A stretch of DNA of 64,000 bases, from positions 682,001-746,000 of the forward strand of contig NZ_JAIEUJ010000002.1 of the NCBI RefSeq assembly GCF_019802285.1. The letters run 5' to 3'. Positions 21,572 to 30,747 of this stretch are shown one piece after another. Under the pieces are notes generated by a model. The model worked only from the letters and a program-made list of their open reading frames with translations. It was not told the origin of the DNA and did no database searches. The translations under genes and the position numbers were made by a program. Each line of letters starts with the position of its first letter. The first letter of the stretch is position 1. The DNA comes from Novilysobacter antarcticus (lineage in GTDB: Bacteria > Pseudomonadota > Gammaproteobacteria > Xanthomonadales > Xanthomonadaceae).

Positions 21572-23485
21572 TCAGGCCTTCTTTTTCGGCGCGTAGAGGT
21601 CGGTGATGGTGCCGTCGAACATCTCCGCCGCCATGGCGACCGATTCCGACAGGGTCGGGTGCGGGTGGATGGTGTGGGCGATGTCGCCGACCTCGCAGCC
21701 CATCTCGATGGCCAGCGCGATCTCGGCGATGAGTTCGCCCGCGTGAACACCGACGATGCCGCCGCCGATCACCTGGCCACTGGCCTCGTCGAACAGCAGC
21801 TTGGTGAACCCTTCCGTGCGGCTGATGCCGATGGCCCGACCCGACGCCGCCCAGGGGAACTTGCCCACGCCGACCTTGAGGCCGCGCGCCTTCGCCTCGT
21901 TCTCAGTGACGCCCACCCAGGCAATCTCCGGATCGGTATAGGCCACCGACGGGATCACCCGTGCGACCCACTCCTTCTTTGCACCCGACGCCACCTCGGC
22001 CGCCAGCTTGGCCTCGTGGCTGGCCTTGTGGGCAAGCATCGGATTGCCGACCAGATCACCGATGGCGAAGATGTGCGACGCGGTGGTCCGCATCTGCCGA
22101 TCGACTGGGATGAAGCCGCGTTCGGTGACCTTGACGCCGGCTTTCTCCGCGTCCAGCTTGCCGCCGTTGGGCGCGCGGCCCACGGCCACCAGCACGCGAT
22201 CAAACATTTGCGCATCCGGCGCTTTGCCGCCGTCCTCGGCCGACTCGAAACTGATCTTCAGGCCCTTCTTCTGCGCATCCACGCCGGCGGCCTTGACCTG
22301 CAAATGGATCTCCACGCCCTGCTTCTTCAGCCGGTCTGCCAGCGGCTTGACCAGATCCTTGTCCGTGTCGGGCATCAGCTGGTCCATGAACTCGACCACG
22401 GTGACCGCACTGCCCAGCGCGCTGTACACCGTCGCCATTTCCAGTCCGATGATCCCGCCGCCCACCACCAGCAGCTTCTTTGGCACATCGGCCAGCTCCA
22501 GCGCGTCGGTGGAGTCCATGACCCGCGGGTCGTCCCAAGGGAAGCCGGGCAGCTTGACGGCTTGGCTGCCGGCAGCGATCACGCACTGGCGGAACGCCAC
22601 CAGCTGGGTCTTGCCGTCTTCGCTGGTGACTTCCAGCTCATTGGCGGAGAGGAAGCGGCCAACACCGGTGATCACCCGCACCTTGCGCTGGCGAGCCATG
22701 CCGCCCAGTCCCTTGGTGAGCTGGCCAACGACCTTGTTCTTGTAGTCGCGCAGCTTGTCGAGGGTAATCCTGGGCTTGCCAAACTCGATGCCCATCTCGC
22801 CGGCATGGCTGGCGCCATCGATCACCGCTGCAGCATGCAGAAGCGCCTTGGACGGGATGCAACCCACGTTGAGGCAAACGCCGCCCAGGTCCGGATAGCG
22901 CTCAACCAGCACGGTGTCCAGGCCCAGGTCGGCGGCCCGGAACGCGGCCGTATAGCCGCCGGGACCGGCGCCCAGCACCAGCATTTCGCATTCGATATCG
23001 GCCTTGCGGCCACTCGGCGCTGCGGGCTGCGGACCACCGCCGTTGTGCTTGCCTTCGGCGTCGGCGGCGCTAGCAGAGCCGCGTCCATCCGATGGCGACC
23101 CGCCCGTTTTCTCGTCTCCGTCGCCCGCGTTCTCGCTTGCGGCCTTGGTGCTTGCGTCCTTGGTGGACTCGGTCTGCTTTGCCGGGGCCGCTGCGCTGGC
23201 CTCGTCGGCGTTCGCGGACGGCTTTTCCTCAACCGCCTCCGCCTTGTCGTTCGTCTCGAGTACCGCGATCACCGCGCCGTCGGCGACGGTGTCGCCCACT
23301 TTGACGTGCAACTCGCTGATCACACCGGCGGCGCTGGAGGGGACCTCCATGGTGGCCTTGTCGGATTCCAGCGTGACCAGGCCCTGGTCCACTTCCACGG
23401 TGTCGCCCACCGCAACGAGGACCTCGATAACCGGTACGCCGTCGTAGTCGCCGATGTCGGGGACCTTGATCTCGATCTTTGCCAT
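21572..23485 (-). CDS. lpdA: Dihydrolipoyl dehydrogenase (E3) with N-terminal lipoyl domain
   Basis: 637 residues from MAKIEIKVPDIGDYDG at 23485 (AGGAGG eight bases before). Residues 1-80 are a lipoyl domain with the lipoylated Lys in LESDKATM. An Ala/Ser/Glu-rich linker spans about 85-160. The flavoprotein E3 domain follows, with GAGPGGYTAA (FAD), the redox disulfide CLNVGCIPSK, GGGIIGLEMA (NAD) and the active-site HPHPTLSE. E3 with its own lipoyl domain is known for pyruvate dehydrogenase in several proteobacteria, including xanthomonads. It re-oxidises dihydrolipoamide on aceF, two genes upstream. Confidence 0.96.
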   Translation of the reverse strand: MAKIEIKVPDIGDYDGVPVIEVLVAVGDTVEVDQGLVTLESDKATMEVPSSAAGVISELHVKVGDTVADGAVIAVLETNDKAEAVEEKPSANADEASAAAPAKQTESTKDASTKAASENAGDGDEKTGGSPSDGRGSASAADAEGKHNGGGPQPAAPSGRKADIECEMLVLGAGPGGYTAAFRAADLGLDTVLVERYPDLGGVCLNVGCIPSKALLHAAAVIDGASHAGEMGIEFGKPRITLDKLRDYKNKVVGQLTKGLGGMARQRKVRVITGVGRFLSANELEVTSEDGKTQLVAFRQCVIAAGSQAVKLPGFPWDDPRVMDSTDALELADVPKKLLVVGGGIIGLEMATVYSALGSAVTVVEFMDQLMPDTDKDLVKPLADRLKKQGVEIHLQVKAAGVDAQKKGLKISFESAEDGGKAPDAQMFDRVLVAVGRAPNGGKLDAEKAGVKVTERGFIPVDRQMRTTASHIFAIGDLVGNPMLAHKASHEAKLAAEVASGAKKEWVARVIPSVAYTDPEIAWVGVTENEAKARGLKVGVGKFPWAASGRAIGISRTEGFTKLLFDEASGQVIGGGIVGVHAGELIAEIALAIEMGCEVGDIAHTIHPHPTLSESVAMAAEMFDGTITDLYAPKKKA

Positions 23486-23596
23486 GCGTGTGCCTCCTGG
23501 GGTCGTGCACCTGCGAGCGGTGCGGCGACGATAGCGGGACCCGGGCGCCCGTCGGGCGGCCACGGTGTGGGGTGTAGCCCGGCGGTCGCTCCGGCT

Positions 23597-24238
23597 TCAG
23601 GGGGCGGCCGCGAGCTGGGTGTCGAGCTGATCAAGCAGCTTGATCAGGGCGCTCCAGCGTTTGGGCAGGTGCTTGTCCTTGGAATCGGCCGCATCCACCA
23701 GTACCTGCGCCTGCCGGGCGAGGATACGGCTCGGACCGCAGGCGGGTTCGGTGCCACTGACGCGCTGGTCATTGACGGCGAACACCAGCAACTCGTTCTC
23801 CTGGAAGGCCGCGGCGCGATCTTCGGGAACGACCGCAGCAAGCGCGCGCGCCCAAGATGCGACCACGCGTTCGGCCAGCGCAGCAGGCATGACGGACTCG
23901 CGCACCTTCGCCGGCTTGTCGACCTTGAGCGTGCGCTCGATGCCGCCGGGAATGGTCGTCATCGAGTCCACACGCTCGGCGGCGACTGCGGAGCGAACTG
24001 TCCAGGTCTGACCGTTGGCGGAGCGCACCAGCATCACGCCGGTTTCCTTGCCGCGCGGCGGCAGGCGCACCAGGCTCAACACCGGCGTATCGCCGGCGGC
24101 AAACAGCCCTTCCACCGCGGTGCCGTGGTTGCGCGTCGCCGGCGGCCAGCCCATGCCGAGATCGACCTCGCAGTCGCTCTTGGCCTGGGCCAGTGGCGTG
24201 AACGCGAGCAACGCGACCAAGGCCAGCGCGGCTCGCAT
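23597..24238 (-). CDS. Exported protein of unknown function between aceF and lpdA
   Basis: About 213 residues with an N-terminal signal peptide (RAALALVALLAFTPLAQA, cleavage after AQA) and no further membrane segment. The mature part has two Cys (SDCEVD; EPACGPS) that could form a disulfide, and ends in a helical DQLDTQLAAAP. I do not recognise the family. The ATG at 24238 overlaps the aceF stop (TGATG), so it is translated with the pyruvate dehydrogenase E2 gene. An exported protein coupled to a cytosolic complex is unexpected, and its role there is unknown. Confidence 0.7.
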   Translation of the reverse strand: MRAALALVALLAFTPLAQAKSDCEVDLGMGWPPATRNHGTAVEGLFAAGDTPVLSLVRLPPRGKETGVMLVRSANGQTWTVRSAVAAERVDSMTTIPGGIERTLKVDKPAKVRESVMPAALAERVVASWARALAAVVPEDRAAAFQENELLVFAVNDQRVSGTEPACGPSRILARQAQVLVDAADSKDKHLPKRWSALIKLLDQLDTQLAAAP

Positions 24239-25695
24239 CACAGCAGCACCCGTCGCATGTCCGCCAGCACCTGGGCCAAATATGTGGTGAAGCGCGCCGC
24301 CGCGGCGCCGTCGATGACGCGGTGGTCATAGCTCAGCGACAGCGGCAGCATCAGGCGCGGCTTGAACTTGTCGCCGTTCCAGACCGGCTGCATGGATGCG
24401 CGCGACACGCCCAGGATCGCCACTTCCGGCGCGTTGACGATGGGGGTGAACTTGGTCCCGCCGATGCCGCCCAGCGAGCTGATGGTGAAACAGCCACCGC
24501 TCATCTGCGCCGGACCCAGCTTGCCCTCGCGTGCCTTGGCCGCCAGTTCGCCGGTTTCCATGGCGATCTCCATCACGCCCTTGGTATCGCAATCGCGCAC
24601 CACCGGCACCACCAGTCCGTTGGGCGTATCGGCCGCAAAGCCGATGTGGAAGTACTGCTTGAGGACGAGGTTCTCGCCCGTTGCGTCCAGGGACGCGTTG
24701 AAGTCCGGGAACTTCTTCAATGCACTGACGCTGGCCTTCATCAGGAACGCCAGCATGGTCAGCTTGGTCGCGCCGCCCTTGGCGATGGCGCGCTCGTTTT
24801 CCTTGTTGAGATCGACGCGCAGCTTTTCCAGCTTGGTGATGTCGGCGTCTTCGAACTGGGTGACGTGGGGAATCATCGCCCAGTTGCGCGACAGGTTCGC
24901 ACCGGAGATCTTCTCGATCCGGCTCAGTTCCCGGGTCTCGACCGGGCCGAACTTGGCGAAGTCGACCTTCGGCCACGGCAGCAGGCTCAGGCCCGCACCG
25001 CTGCCAGCGGGCGCAGGCGCGGAGGCGCCATCGGACTGCATCGCCTGCTTGACGTATTTCTGCACGTCGTCCTTGTTGATCCGGCCGCCACGCTGGCTGC
25101 CTTCGACCTGCATCAGGTCCACGCCGAGCTCGCGCGCGAACAGGCGCACCGCCGGGCTGGCGTAGGGCACCTTTCCAGGCAGGAGCTCGTCGGCGTCGAA
25201 GCTCACCGGGGGCGTATGCGGGCCGGCGGCATCACTGGCGCGGGCGATTTCACGCTGCGCAAGCTTGTCGGGACTGCCGACGTTGTCGGGCTCCACCGCC
25301 GTGGCGGTTTCGGCGGTGCGCGTCTCCTCGGAGGCGGCCGCGGGCTGGGCACGCGGCGGTTCGGCATCAGCGCTGTCCTTGGCCTGCGACCCGGGAGCCG
25401 GCATGCCATCAACCTTTGCAGCGCCCTTGCCAGAGCCTGCGGGCTCGTCGGCCGCCTCGGGCTCGATCATCGCGACCACGGTGCCTTCGGCGATCTCATC
25501 GCCCACGGCCACCTTCAATTCGCGGATAACGCCGGCGAATGGTGAAGGAACCTCCATCGTCGCCTTGTCGGACTCCAGCGTGACCAAGCCCTGGTCCTGC
25601 TGCACCGTATCGCCGACAGCGACCAGCACCTCGATCACCGGCACGCCATCGTATCCGCCGATATCCGGGACGCGCGCTTCCTTCAACTCAGCCAT
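24238..25695 (-). CDS. aceF: Pyruvate dehydrogenase E2, dihydrolipoamide acetyltransferase
   Basis: 485 residues: one N-terminal lipoyl domain (1-78, LESDKATM again), an Ala/Pro/Glu-rich linker, a peripheral-subunit-binding domain (about 175-210, ASPAVRLFARELGVDL) and a catalytic domain ending with YDHRVIDGAAAARF, which holds the active-site His and Asp. It has one lipoyl domain where E. coli AceF has three. It forms the core of the complex that makes acetyl-CoA, with aceE at 36.4-39.1 kb and lpdA two genes downstream. The three genes are not contiguous here. Confidence 0.95.
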   Translation of the reverse strand: MAELKEARVPDIGGYDGVPVIEVLVAVGDTVQQDQGLVTLESDKATMEVPSPFAGVIRELKVAVGDEIAEGTVVAMIEPEAADEPAGSGKGAAKVDGMPAPGSQAKDSADAEPPRAQPAAASEETRTAETATAVEPDNVGSPDKLAQREIARASDAAGPHTPPVSFDADELLPGKVPYASPAVRLFARELGVDLMQVEGSQRGGRINKDDVQKYVKQAMQSDGASAPAPAGSGAGLSLLPWPKVDFAKFGPVETRELSRIEKISGANLSRNWAMIPHVTQFEDADITKLEKLRVDLNKENERAIAKGGATKLTMLAFLMKASVSALKKFPDFNASLDATGENLVLKQYFHIGFAADTPNGLVVPVVRDCDTKGVMEIAMETGELAAKAREGKLGPAQMSGGCFTISSLGGIGGTKFTPIVNAPEVAILGVSRASMQPVWNGDKFKPRLMLPLSLSYDHRVIDGAAAARFTTYLAQVLADMRRVLL

Positions 25696-26144
25696 GTGCG
25701 GCTCCGACTAGCACCAAAACCCTATTGTGGCTGCTGACGGCGGGACGCGCCAATAGAGCGGTCCTGCCAGACCAGGTTCTCTCTCGCTGAGTCAGACGTC
25801 ATCCGCGCAGATCGATCGCGGACCACCCGGCACGCCACTTCGGGTTCGTTCAGCTGATGGGCACACGCTCCCCACGCGACTGCGACAAGCCAGTTGGGAA
25901 GCCTCCTCAAGGCTGACAAGCCGCTGATTTACTTGATGTTTCCGACGCTGTTCATCCGACCACGCGATCTTCATTTGGGATTTGGCACGCGCGCGTCGCT
26001 GTCCCGCCTCCAGTGTGTGGAAAAGTTCCGTGTGCGGGGCGGAGCCACACAAGTCCCATTCACTTTCCAGTAGCTAGGGTAGCCACGCCTGCCGGGAGAC
26101 CGGCCGGTTCCCCCACAAGTCAAAAGAAGCTTGGAGAGTTCCCC
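25696..26144. other. Intergenic region between aceF and the OmpW-like gene
   Basis: About 450 bases without a convincing gene. Open frames here (for example minus 26052-25792, 86 codons) lack a ribosome-binding site and any recognisable sequence. It must hold the divergent promoters of aceF and the OmpW-like gene. TAGGGT near 26075 is a possible -10 for the latter. No tRNA fold, long dyad or Fnr site was found. Confidence 0.4.
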
Positions 26145-26795
26145 ATGATCCGTTTCCGCCACCTTAGTGTTGCCCTGTTGGGCGCCCTGGCCATTGCCCC
26201 GGCCGCCTTCGCCCAGGACAGCAATTACGATTCAACCAATGACGGCAAGCGCTTTGCCGTGGTTGGTGGTTTTGCCGTCAGCGAGCCGACCAGCGACCCC
26301 ACCATTGCCGGCGCGAGCACGCAGTTCGACGGCGGCACCGCCGCGACGCTGAGCGCGAGCTGGTATTTCCACGAGAACTTCGCCGTTGAGGCCTGGGGCG
26401 CGGCGGACAAGTTCGATCACCGCGTGCGCGACGCCAACAACTACAAGATCGGCAGCGTTGACGCGCAGCCGTATGCCCTGAGCGCCCAGTACCACTTCGG
26501 TACCAGCGATCAGATCGTGCGCCCGTTCCTTGGCCTGGGTTACTTCGAGAGCAACTTCGACGGCGAGACGCCCGAGCCAACCGGCCCGCTCGCCGGTCAG
26601 CGCATCGGTGTGGAGACCGCCAAGGGCCCCATGGCCACCGCCGGTGTTGACGTTGCCCTGAGCCCGAGCTGGTTTGCCCGCGCCGACCTGCGCTACCTGC
26701 ACGGCGATTCGGACATCAGGGCCAACGGCATAAAGGTCGGCGACGCCAAGCTGAACCCGGTGGTAGTGGGCTTGGGCCTGGGTGCGCGCTTCTGA
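26145..26795 (+). CDS. OmpW family outer-membrane protein
   Basis: 216 residues from the ATG at 26145 (GGAGAG seven bases before). It has a signal peptide ending AAFAQ (about 22). The mature protein alternates hydrophobic and polar residues, has features such as ASWYFHENFAVEAWG and QPYALSAQYHFG, and ends in a barrel-type VVVGLGLGARF with terminal Phe. This fits the eight-stranded OmpW/YiaW barrel, a small hydrophobic-solute channel. It is monocistronic. The frame is open back to 26013, but the signal peptide fixes the start. OmpW genes are often controlled by Fnr or stress; no site was recognised here. Confidence 0.85.
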   Translation: MIRFRHLSVALLGALAIAPAAFAQDSNYDSTNDGKRFAVVGGFAVSEPTSDPTIAGASTQFDGGTAATLSASWYFHENFAVEAWGAADKFDHRVRDANNYKIGSVDAQPYALSAQYHFGTSDQIVRPFLGLGYFESNFDGETPEPTGPLAGQRIGVETAKGPMATAGVDVALSPSWFARADLRYLHGDSDIRANGIKVGDAKLNPVVVGLGLGARF

Positions 26796-26875
26796 TCCGT
26801 TTCGAAAAAAGCCAGATCCAGTCGTTTATGGGTTGATCGTGCCACTGTCGTTCCGGACCGTCGGGGTCCCGGACG

Positions 26876-27790
26876 TCAGTGCATGATCCGCGGCGGGCCT
26901 TCGGGCCCGTCGTTGTGTGTGTCTTCCGCGCGCACCCGCTCGCGGCGCAGCATGTAGAGCCCACTGGCAACGATGATGGCCGCCCCCAGCCAGGTGATCG
27001 CGTCCGGCAACACGCCCCAGATACTCACGTCCAGCAGGACGACCCATACCAGACCTGTGTATTCCAACGGTGCGAGCAGGGATGCGGAGCCTGAGCGGAA
27101 CGCCGCGGTGATCGCGTACTGGCCGATCGCGCCCGCGAGCCCTGTTCCCACGATGATCCAAGCATGTTCGGCTCGCAGCGGCACCCAGTTGGGCCATGCC
27201 AGCGCACCGGCGCCGATGGACAGCATCACCAGCAACCACACGATCATCGAGGCATTGGAATCCGTACGTGCCAGCACCCGCACCGTGATCGCGCTCACCG
27301 CGTAACCGGTCGCCGCCAAGAGCACGGCCAGCGCCGCCCAACTGAACATGCCCTCGCCGCTCGGCCGCAGCAACACCAGCATCCCGACCATGCCGATGGC
27401 AATCGCGGTCCAGCGCCGCGGCCCCACTTTCTCCCCCAGCACGGGCACCGACAACGCGGTGATCAGCAGCGGTGCGACGAAGTAGATCGAGTAGCCCGTC
27501 GTAAGCGGCAGTGTTCGCAGCGCAAACGCGAATGACGCGGTCATTCCAATACCGATCGCGCCGCGCAGCAGGTGCAGGGGCCAGCGCACGCGTAGCAACG
27601 GGCGCAGGCCGCTGGTCGCCATAACCCAGACCAGGATGAAGGGCAGCGACGCTGCGCCGCGCAGCGCCGCGACCTGCATAGCCGGGTAGGTGCCGGCCAG
27701 CTCCTTCAGGCCGGCATCCATGAAGGCAAACGTTGCTACTGCCAGCAGCATCATCAACGGGGCCGGAACCCGGGCAGGGTGCGCCGTCAT
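26876..27790 (-). CDS. EamA/DMT family transporter
   Basis: 304 residues with ten membrane helices in two EamA repeats (about 5-145 and 155-285). Features include FAFMDAGLKELAGTYP in helix 1 and the second-repeat PLEYTGLVWVVLLDVSIWG. The drug/metabolite transporter superfamily exports amino acids, nucleosides or other metabolites; the substrate cannot be told. It lies 21 bases after the alcohol dehydrogenase gene on the same strand and may share its transcript. Confidence 0.85.
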   Translation of the reverse strand: MTAHPARVPAPLMMLLAVATFAFMDAGLKELAGTYPAMQVAALRGAASLPFILVWVMATSGLRPLLRVRWPLHLLRGAIGIGMTASFAFALRTLPLTTGYSIYFVAPLLITALSVPVLGEKVGPRRWTAIAIGMVGMLVLLRPSGEGMFSWAALAVLLAATGYAVSAITVRVLARTDSNASMIVWLLVMLSIGAGALAWPNWVPLRAEHAWIIVGTGLAGAIGQYAITAAFRSGSASLLAPLEYTGLVWVVLLDVSIWGVLPDAITWLGAAIIVASGLYMLRRERVRAEDTHNDGPEGPPRIMH

Positions 27791-27811
27791 GGATGCGCAG
27801 TCGACCCCGGC

Positions 27812-28876
27812 TCAGCCGCCGGCTTCATCGCGCAGACTGGCGATGTCGATGACAAAGCGGTAGCGCACGTCGGCTTTGAGCATCCGCTCGTAGGCGACCT
27901 CGATCTGGTCCATGTTGATCAGCTCGATGTCCGCCGCGATGCCGTGCTTGGCACAGAAGTCGAGCATCTCCTGGGTCTCGCGGATGCCCCCGATCAGCGA
28001 ACCCGACAGCTTCCGACGCTGCATGATCAGCGCGCCCGCCGCCACCGGGGCCGGCTCGTCGGGGATGCCCAGCAGTACCATCGAGCCGTCGAACTTCAAC
28101 AGGCCAAGGTAGGTGTTGTAGTCGTGCGGGGCGGATACGGTGTCGATGATCAGGTCGAAGCGGCGCGCGAGTTTCTTGAACGTGGCCGGGTCGCGGGTCG
28201 CCCCGAAGTCGTCGGCGCCCAGCTCCAGCGCTGCCTCGCGCTTGGACTCGGACGTGCTGAGCACGGTCACCTTGGCGCCCATCGCCGCCGCCAGCTTGAC
28301 CGCCATGTGGCCCAGTCCGCCGAGGCCCACCACCGCCACCTCGTGCCCCGCCCGGACGCCAAACTGGCGCAGCGGCGAATACGTGGTGATGCCGGCGCAC
28401 AGCAGCGGCGCGGCCCGGTCCAGCGGCAAGGCGTCCGGGATGTCCAGGACGAAATCCTGACTGACGGTGATACGGGTCGAATAACCGCCGTAGGTGGGCG
28501 TGCCGTCATCGCGCTCACGCGAGTTGTAGGTTCCGGTCATGCCCTCGACGCAATACTGCTCCTCGCCCGCCTCGCACTGGGCGCAGTGGCGGCAGGAGTC
28601 GACGAAGCAGCCCACTCCCACCGGATCGCCAACCTTGAAGCGGTCCACGCCCTCGCCCACCTGGGCGACGCGGCCGACGATCTCGTGGCCGGGCACCATC
28701 GGGAAGATGCCGTTGCCGCCCCACTGCGCCCGCACCTGGTGCAGATCGGAGTGGCAGACGCCGCAATACAGGATGTCGATGAGCACCTCGCCGGCACGCG
28801 GCGCGCGACGCTCGATGGTGAAGGGTGCCAGCGGTGAGTGGCCATCGGGGGCGGCATAGGCGGGGGTCTTGAGCAT
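27812..28876 (-). CDS. Zinc-dependent alcohol dehydrogenase (YahK/cinnamyl-alcohol dehydrogenase type)
   Basis: 354 residues of the medium-chain dehydrogenase family. Catalytic zinc ligands are in CGVCHSDLH (about 38-46) and GHE (about 64), and the structural zinc site is CRHCAQCEAGEEQYC (about 95-109). The Rossmann motif is GLGGLGHMAVK (about 183). It fits the NADP-dependent YahK/AdhA group acting on broad aldehydes. It is followed closely by the EamA transporter gene. Confidence 0.88.
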   Translation of the reverse strand: MLKTPAYAAPDGHSPLAPFTIERRAPRAGEVLIDILYCGVCHSDLHQVRAQWGGNGIFPMVPGHEIVGRVAQVGEGVDRFKVGDPVGVGCFVDSCRHCAQCEAGEEQYCVEGMTGTYNSRERDDGTPTYGGYSTRITVSQDFVLDIPDALPLDRAAPLLCAGITTYSPLRQFGVRAGHEVAVVGLGGLGHMAVKLAAAMGAKVTVLSTSESKREAALELGADDFGATRDPATFKKLARRFDLIIDTVSAPHDYNTYLGLLKFDGSMVLLGIPDEPAPVAAGALIMQRRKLSGSLIGGIRETQEMLDFCAKHGIAADIELINMDQIEVAYERMLKADVRYRFVIDIASLRDEAGG

Positions 28877-29009
28877 CGGAGTTCCGGATCACGGCGGGGG
28901 ATTGCCAGTGTAAACCCGGACCCCCGTGCCCTCGGCAGTTGCGCCTGCGCTACCCTTCCAGCAGCAAGCAAGCTTGCCCGACCATTTCTGCCCCGCACGG
29001 AGTACTGCA

Positions 29010-29492
29010 ATGCCTTCCTTCGACGTTATCTCCGAAGTCGACAGCCACGAACTCACCAACGCGGTCGACCAGGCCAGCCGCGAGCTGACCACGCGTTTCG
29101 ACTTCAAGGGCGTGGACGCCAGCTTCAGCCTGGAGGATGAGGTGATCTCGATGTCGGCGCCCAGCGAGTTCCAGCTTCAGCAGATGACCGACATCCTGCG
29201 CGCGCGACTGATCGCCCGCGGCATCGACGCGCGCTGTCTGGAGTTTGGCGATATCGAGACCAACCTGGCCGGCGCGCGGCAGAAGATCAGCGTCAAGCAG
29301 GGCATCGAGCGCGAGCTGGCCAAGAAGATCCAGGCCACGCTGAAGGAGTCCAAGATCAAGGTCGACAGCCAGATCAACGGCGACAAGCTGCGCGTCAACG
29401 GCAAGAAACGCGATGACCTGCAGGCCGCGATGGCACTGCTGAAGGGTGGCGAGTTTGAACGTCCGCTCCAGTTCGACAACTTCCGCGACTGA
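29010..29492 (+). CDS. yajQ: YajQ family cyclic-di-GMP/nucleotide-binding protein
   Basis: 160 residues from MPSFDVISEVDSHELTNAVD at 29010 (CGGAG upstream). It has the two-domain YajQ fold with conserved RFDFKGVDAS, QGIERELAKKI and KVDSQINGDKLRVNGKKRDDLQ. In Xanthomonas campestris a YajQ protein binds cyclic di-GMP and modulates transcription of virulence genes; other family members bind RNA or nucleotides. The frame is open back to 28926, but the family start is clear. The next gene starts five bases after the stop. Confidence 0.93.
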   Translation: MPSFDVISEVDSHELTNAVDQASRELTTRFDFKGVDASFSLEDEVISMSAPSEFQLQQMTDILRARLIARGIDARCLEFGDIETNLAGARQKISVKQGIERELAKKIQATLKESKIKVDSQINGDKLRVNGKKRDDLQAAMALLKGGEFERPLQFDNFRD

Positions 29493-29496
29493 ATCG

Positions 29497-30036
29497 ATGA
29501 GCGAACCCGAGCCGATCGCCGCGACCCGACGCTGGTTGCAGCGCGCGGTGATCGGCCTGAACCTGTGCCCGTTCGCCAAGGCGGTGCAGGTCAAGGACCA
29601 GATCCGCTACGTCCTCAGCGAAGCAGACACGCCCGACGCGCTTCTGGCCGACCTGGCCGACGAGCTGTTGTGGCTGCACGAGGCCGATCCGGAAGTGGTC
29701 GATACGACCTTGCTGATCCACCCGCGGGTACTGACGGATTTCGACGATTACAACGAATTCCTCGATCAGGTGGACGCCGCGATCGACGCCCTCGGGCTTG
29801 AGGGCGAGATCCAGGCGGCTAGCTTCCATCCCGATTACCGGTTCGCCGGCAGCGACTTGGATGACGTCGCAAACTGCACCAACCGCTCGCCCTACCCGAT
29901 GCTGCACCTGCTGCGCGAGGAGAGCATCGACCGCGCGGTGGAGGCGTTCCCCGATCCCGAGGAGATCGTCGAGCGAAACATAGCGAGACTGGAGCAACTG
30001 GGGCTTGAGGGCTATCGGCGCCTTCTGGACGAGTAG
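29497..30036 (+). CDS. DUF1415 family protein
   Basis: 179 residues from MSEPEPIAATRRWLQRAV at 29497. Conserved family blocks include GLNLCPFAKAV (Cys about 25), DTTLLIHPRVLTDFDDYNEFL, ASFHPDYRFAG and NRSPYPMLHLLREESIDRA. The function is unknown; the protein is soluble and cytosolic. It is probably co-transcribed with yajQ, with a four-base gap. The frame is open upstream within yajQ, but the conserved region begins after 29497. Confidence 0.88.
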   Translation: MSEPEPIAATRRWLQRAVIGLNLCPFAKAVQVKDQIRYVLSEADTPDALLADLADELLWLHEADPEVVDTTLLIHPRVLTDFDDYNEFLDQVDAAIDALGLEGEIQAASFHPDYRFAGSDLDDVANCTNRSPYPMLHLLREESIDRAVEAFPDPEEIVERNIARLEQLGLEGYRRLLDE

Positions 30037-30069
30037 CGCGTCTCTGCAGTCCGGTGCGTGGTTGAAGAA

Positions 30070-30093
30070 CCGTGCGACCTCTCGGTCGCACGG
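30070..30093. terminator. Bidirectional stem-loop between convergent genes
   Basis: CCGTGCGACC (30070-30079) pairs perfectly with GGTCGCACGG (30084-30093) across a four-base loop. It sits between the convergent DUF1415 and hemerythrin genes. There is no T run on either side. Confidence 0.6.
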
Positions 30094-30102
30094 AGCCCCC
30101 AA

Positions 30103-30627
30103 TCAACTGGCCGGTGGTGGATTGGCCTTGTTCGCCTCGGCGCCCTTGCGCAACGCCTTCTCGATTGCCTTGGCCGCGGCCGGCGTGCCCTTCCACTCCT
30201 TGTACTGCGCGTCCAGCTGCGCACGCTCTTCGGTGCTGAACATGGCCCGCGCCATCTTGAACATCGTGTTCTCTTCCTCGGTGGCGTGGTGGTCGACAAA
30301 CTCGCCCAGCACCTTGGCGCGACCGGCGAACTCGGTCGTCGTCGGTGAGGCGGCTTCCAGGTCGGGCAATACGCGCAACTCCACCGCGCGATGCTCGGCG
30401 ACGGCTTCGGCATGGGTCTTGCGTCCATCGCGATCGGCGCGCTTCTTGAACTCCGGATAAAAGACCTCTTCCTCCCACACCGCGTGGGGAATCAGGCCCT
30501 GCTTGATCTTCTCAAGCAGTTCCGTCCGTCCCTTCTCGGCGCGCTCGGTGGTGTCTTCCATCTTCTTGAACAGGTCGCGCAGATGGTCGTGTTCGTCCTT
30601 CAGGGTCTTGAGGATATCGGCTGCCAT
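30103..30627 (-). CDS. Hemerythrin HHE domain protein
   Basis: About 174 residues from MAADILKTLKDEHDHL. The diiron ligands are visible as His in KDEHDHLRD, His and Glu in IPHAVWEEEVFYPE, His in VAEHRAVE, and His and Glu in VDHHATEEEN. A Lys/Ala-rich tail follows. Such proteins bind O2, NO or iron and respond to oxidative or nitrosative stress. ATG 30627 is preferred because GGAG lies seven bases before it; ATG 30645 adds six residues but has no ribosome-binding site. Confidence 0.87.
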   Translation of the reverse strand: MAADILKTLKDEHDHLRDLFKKMEDTTERAEKGRTELLEKIKQGLIPHAVWEEEVFYPEFKKRADRDGRKTHAEAVAEHRAVELRVLPDLEAASPTTTEFAGRAKVLGEFVDHHATEEENTMFKMARAMFSTEERAQLDAQYKEWKGTPAAAKAIEKALRKGAEANKANPPPAS

Positions 30628-30747
30628 GTGGGTCTCCGTGGTCATGGAATGTGGGGTCGTTGCGCGGGCACGTTCAAGCTGGGCTGTCCGCGGTGAAATG
30701 GTGGTGATGCACTGCTGCCGTCCGCCCGGCCAGCCAGACAGTCCGCT

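Noticed and set aside
21557-24331. 924-codon plus-strand frame opposite lpdA and its upstream gene
   Set aside because: No recognisable domain, full of His/Gln/Arg runs typical of the opposite strand of GC-rich genes. lpdA on the other strand has every active-site motif.
25792-26052. 86-codon minus-strand frame in the aceF-ompW intergenic region
   Set aside because: No ribosome-binding site, no similarity I can recognise, and Ser/Arg-rich composition. Left as intergenic.
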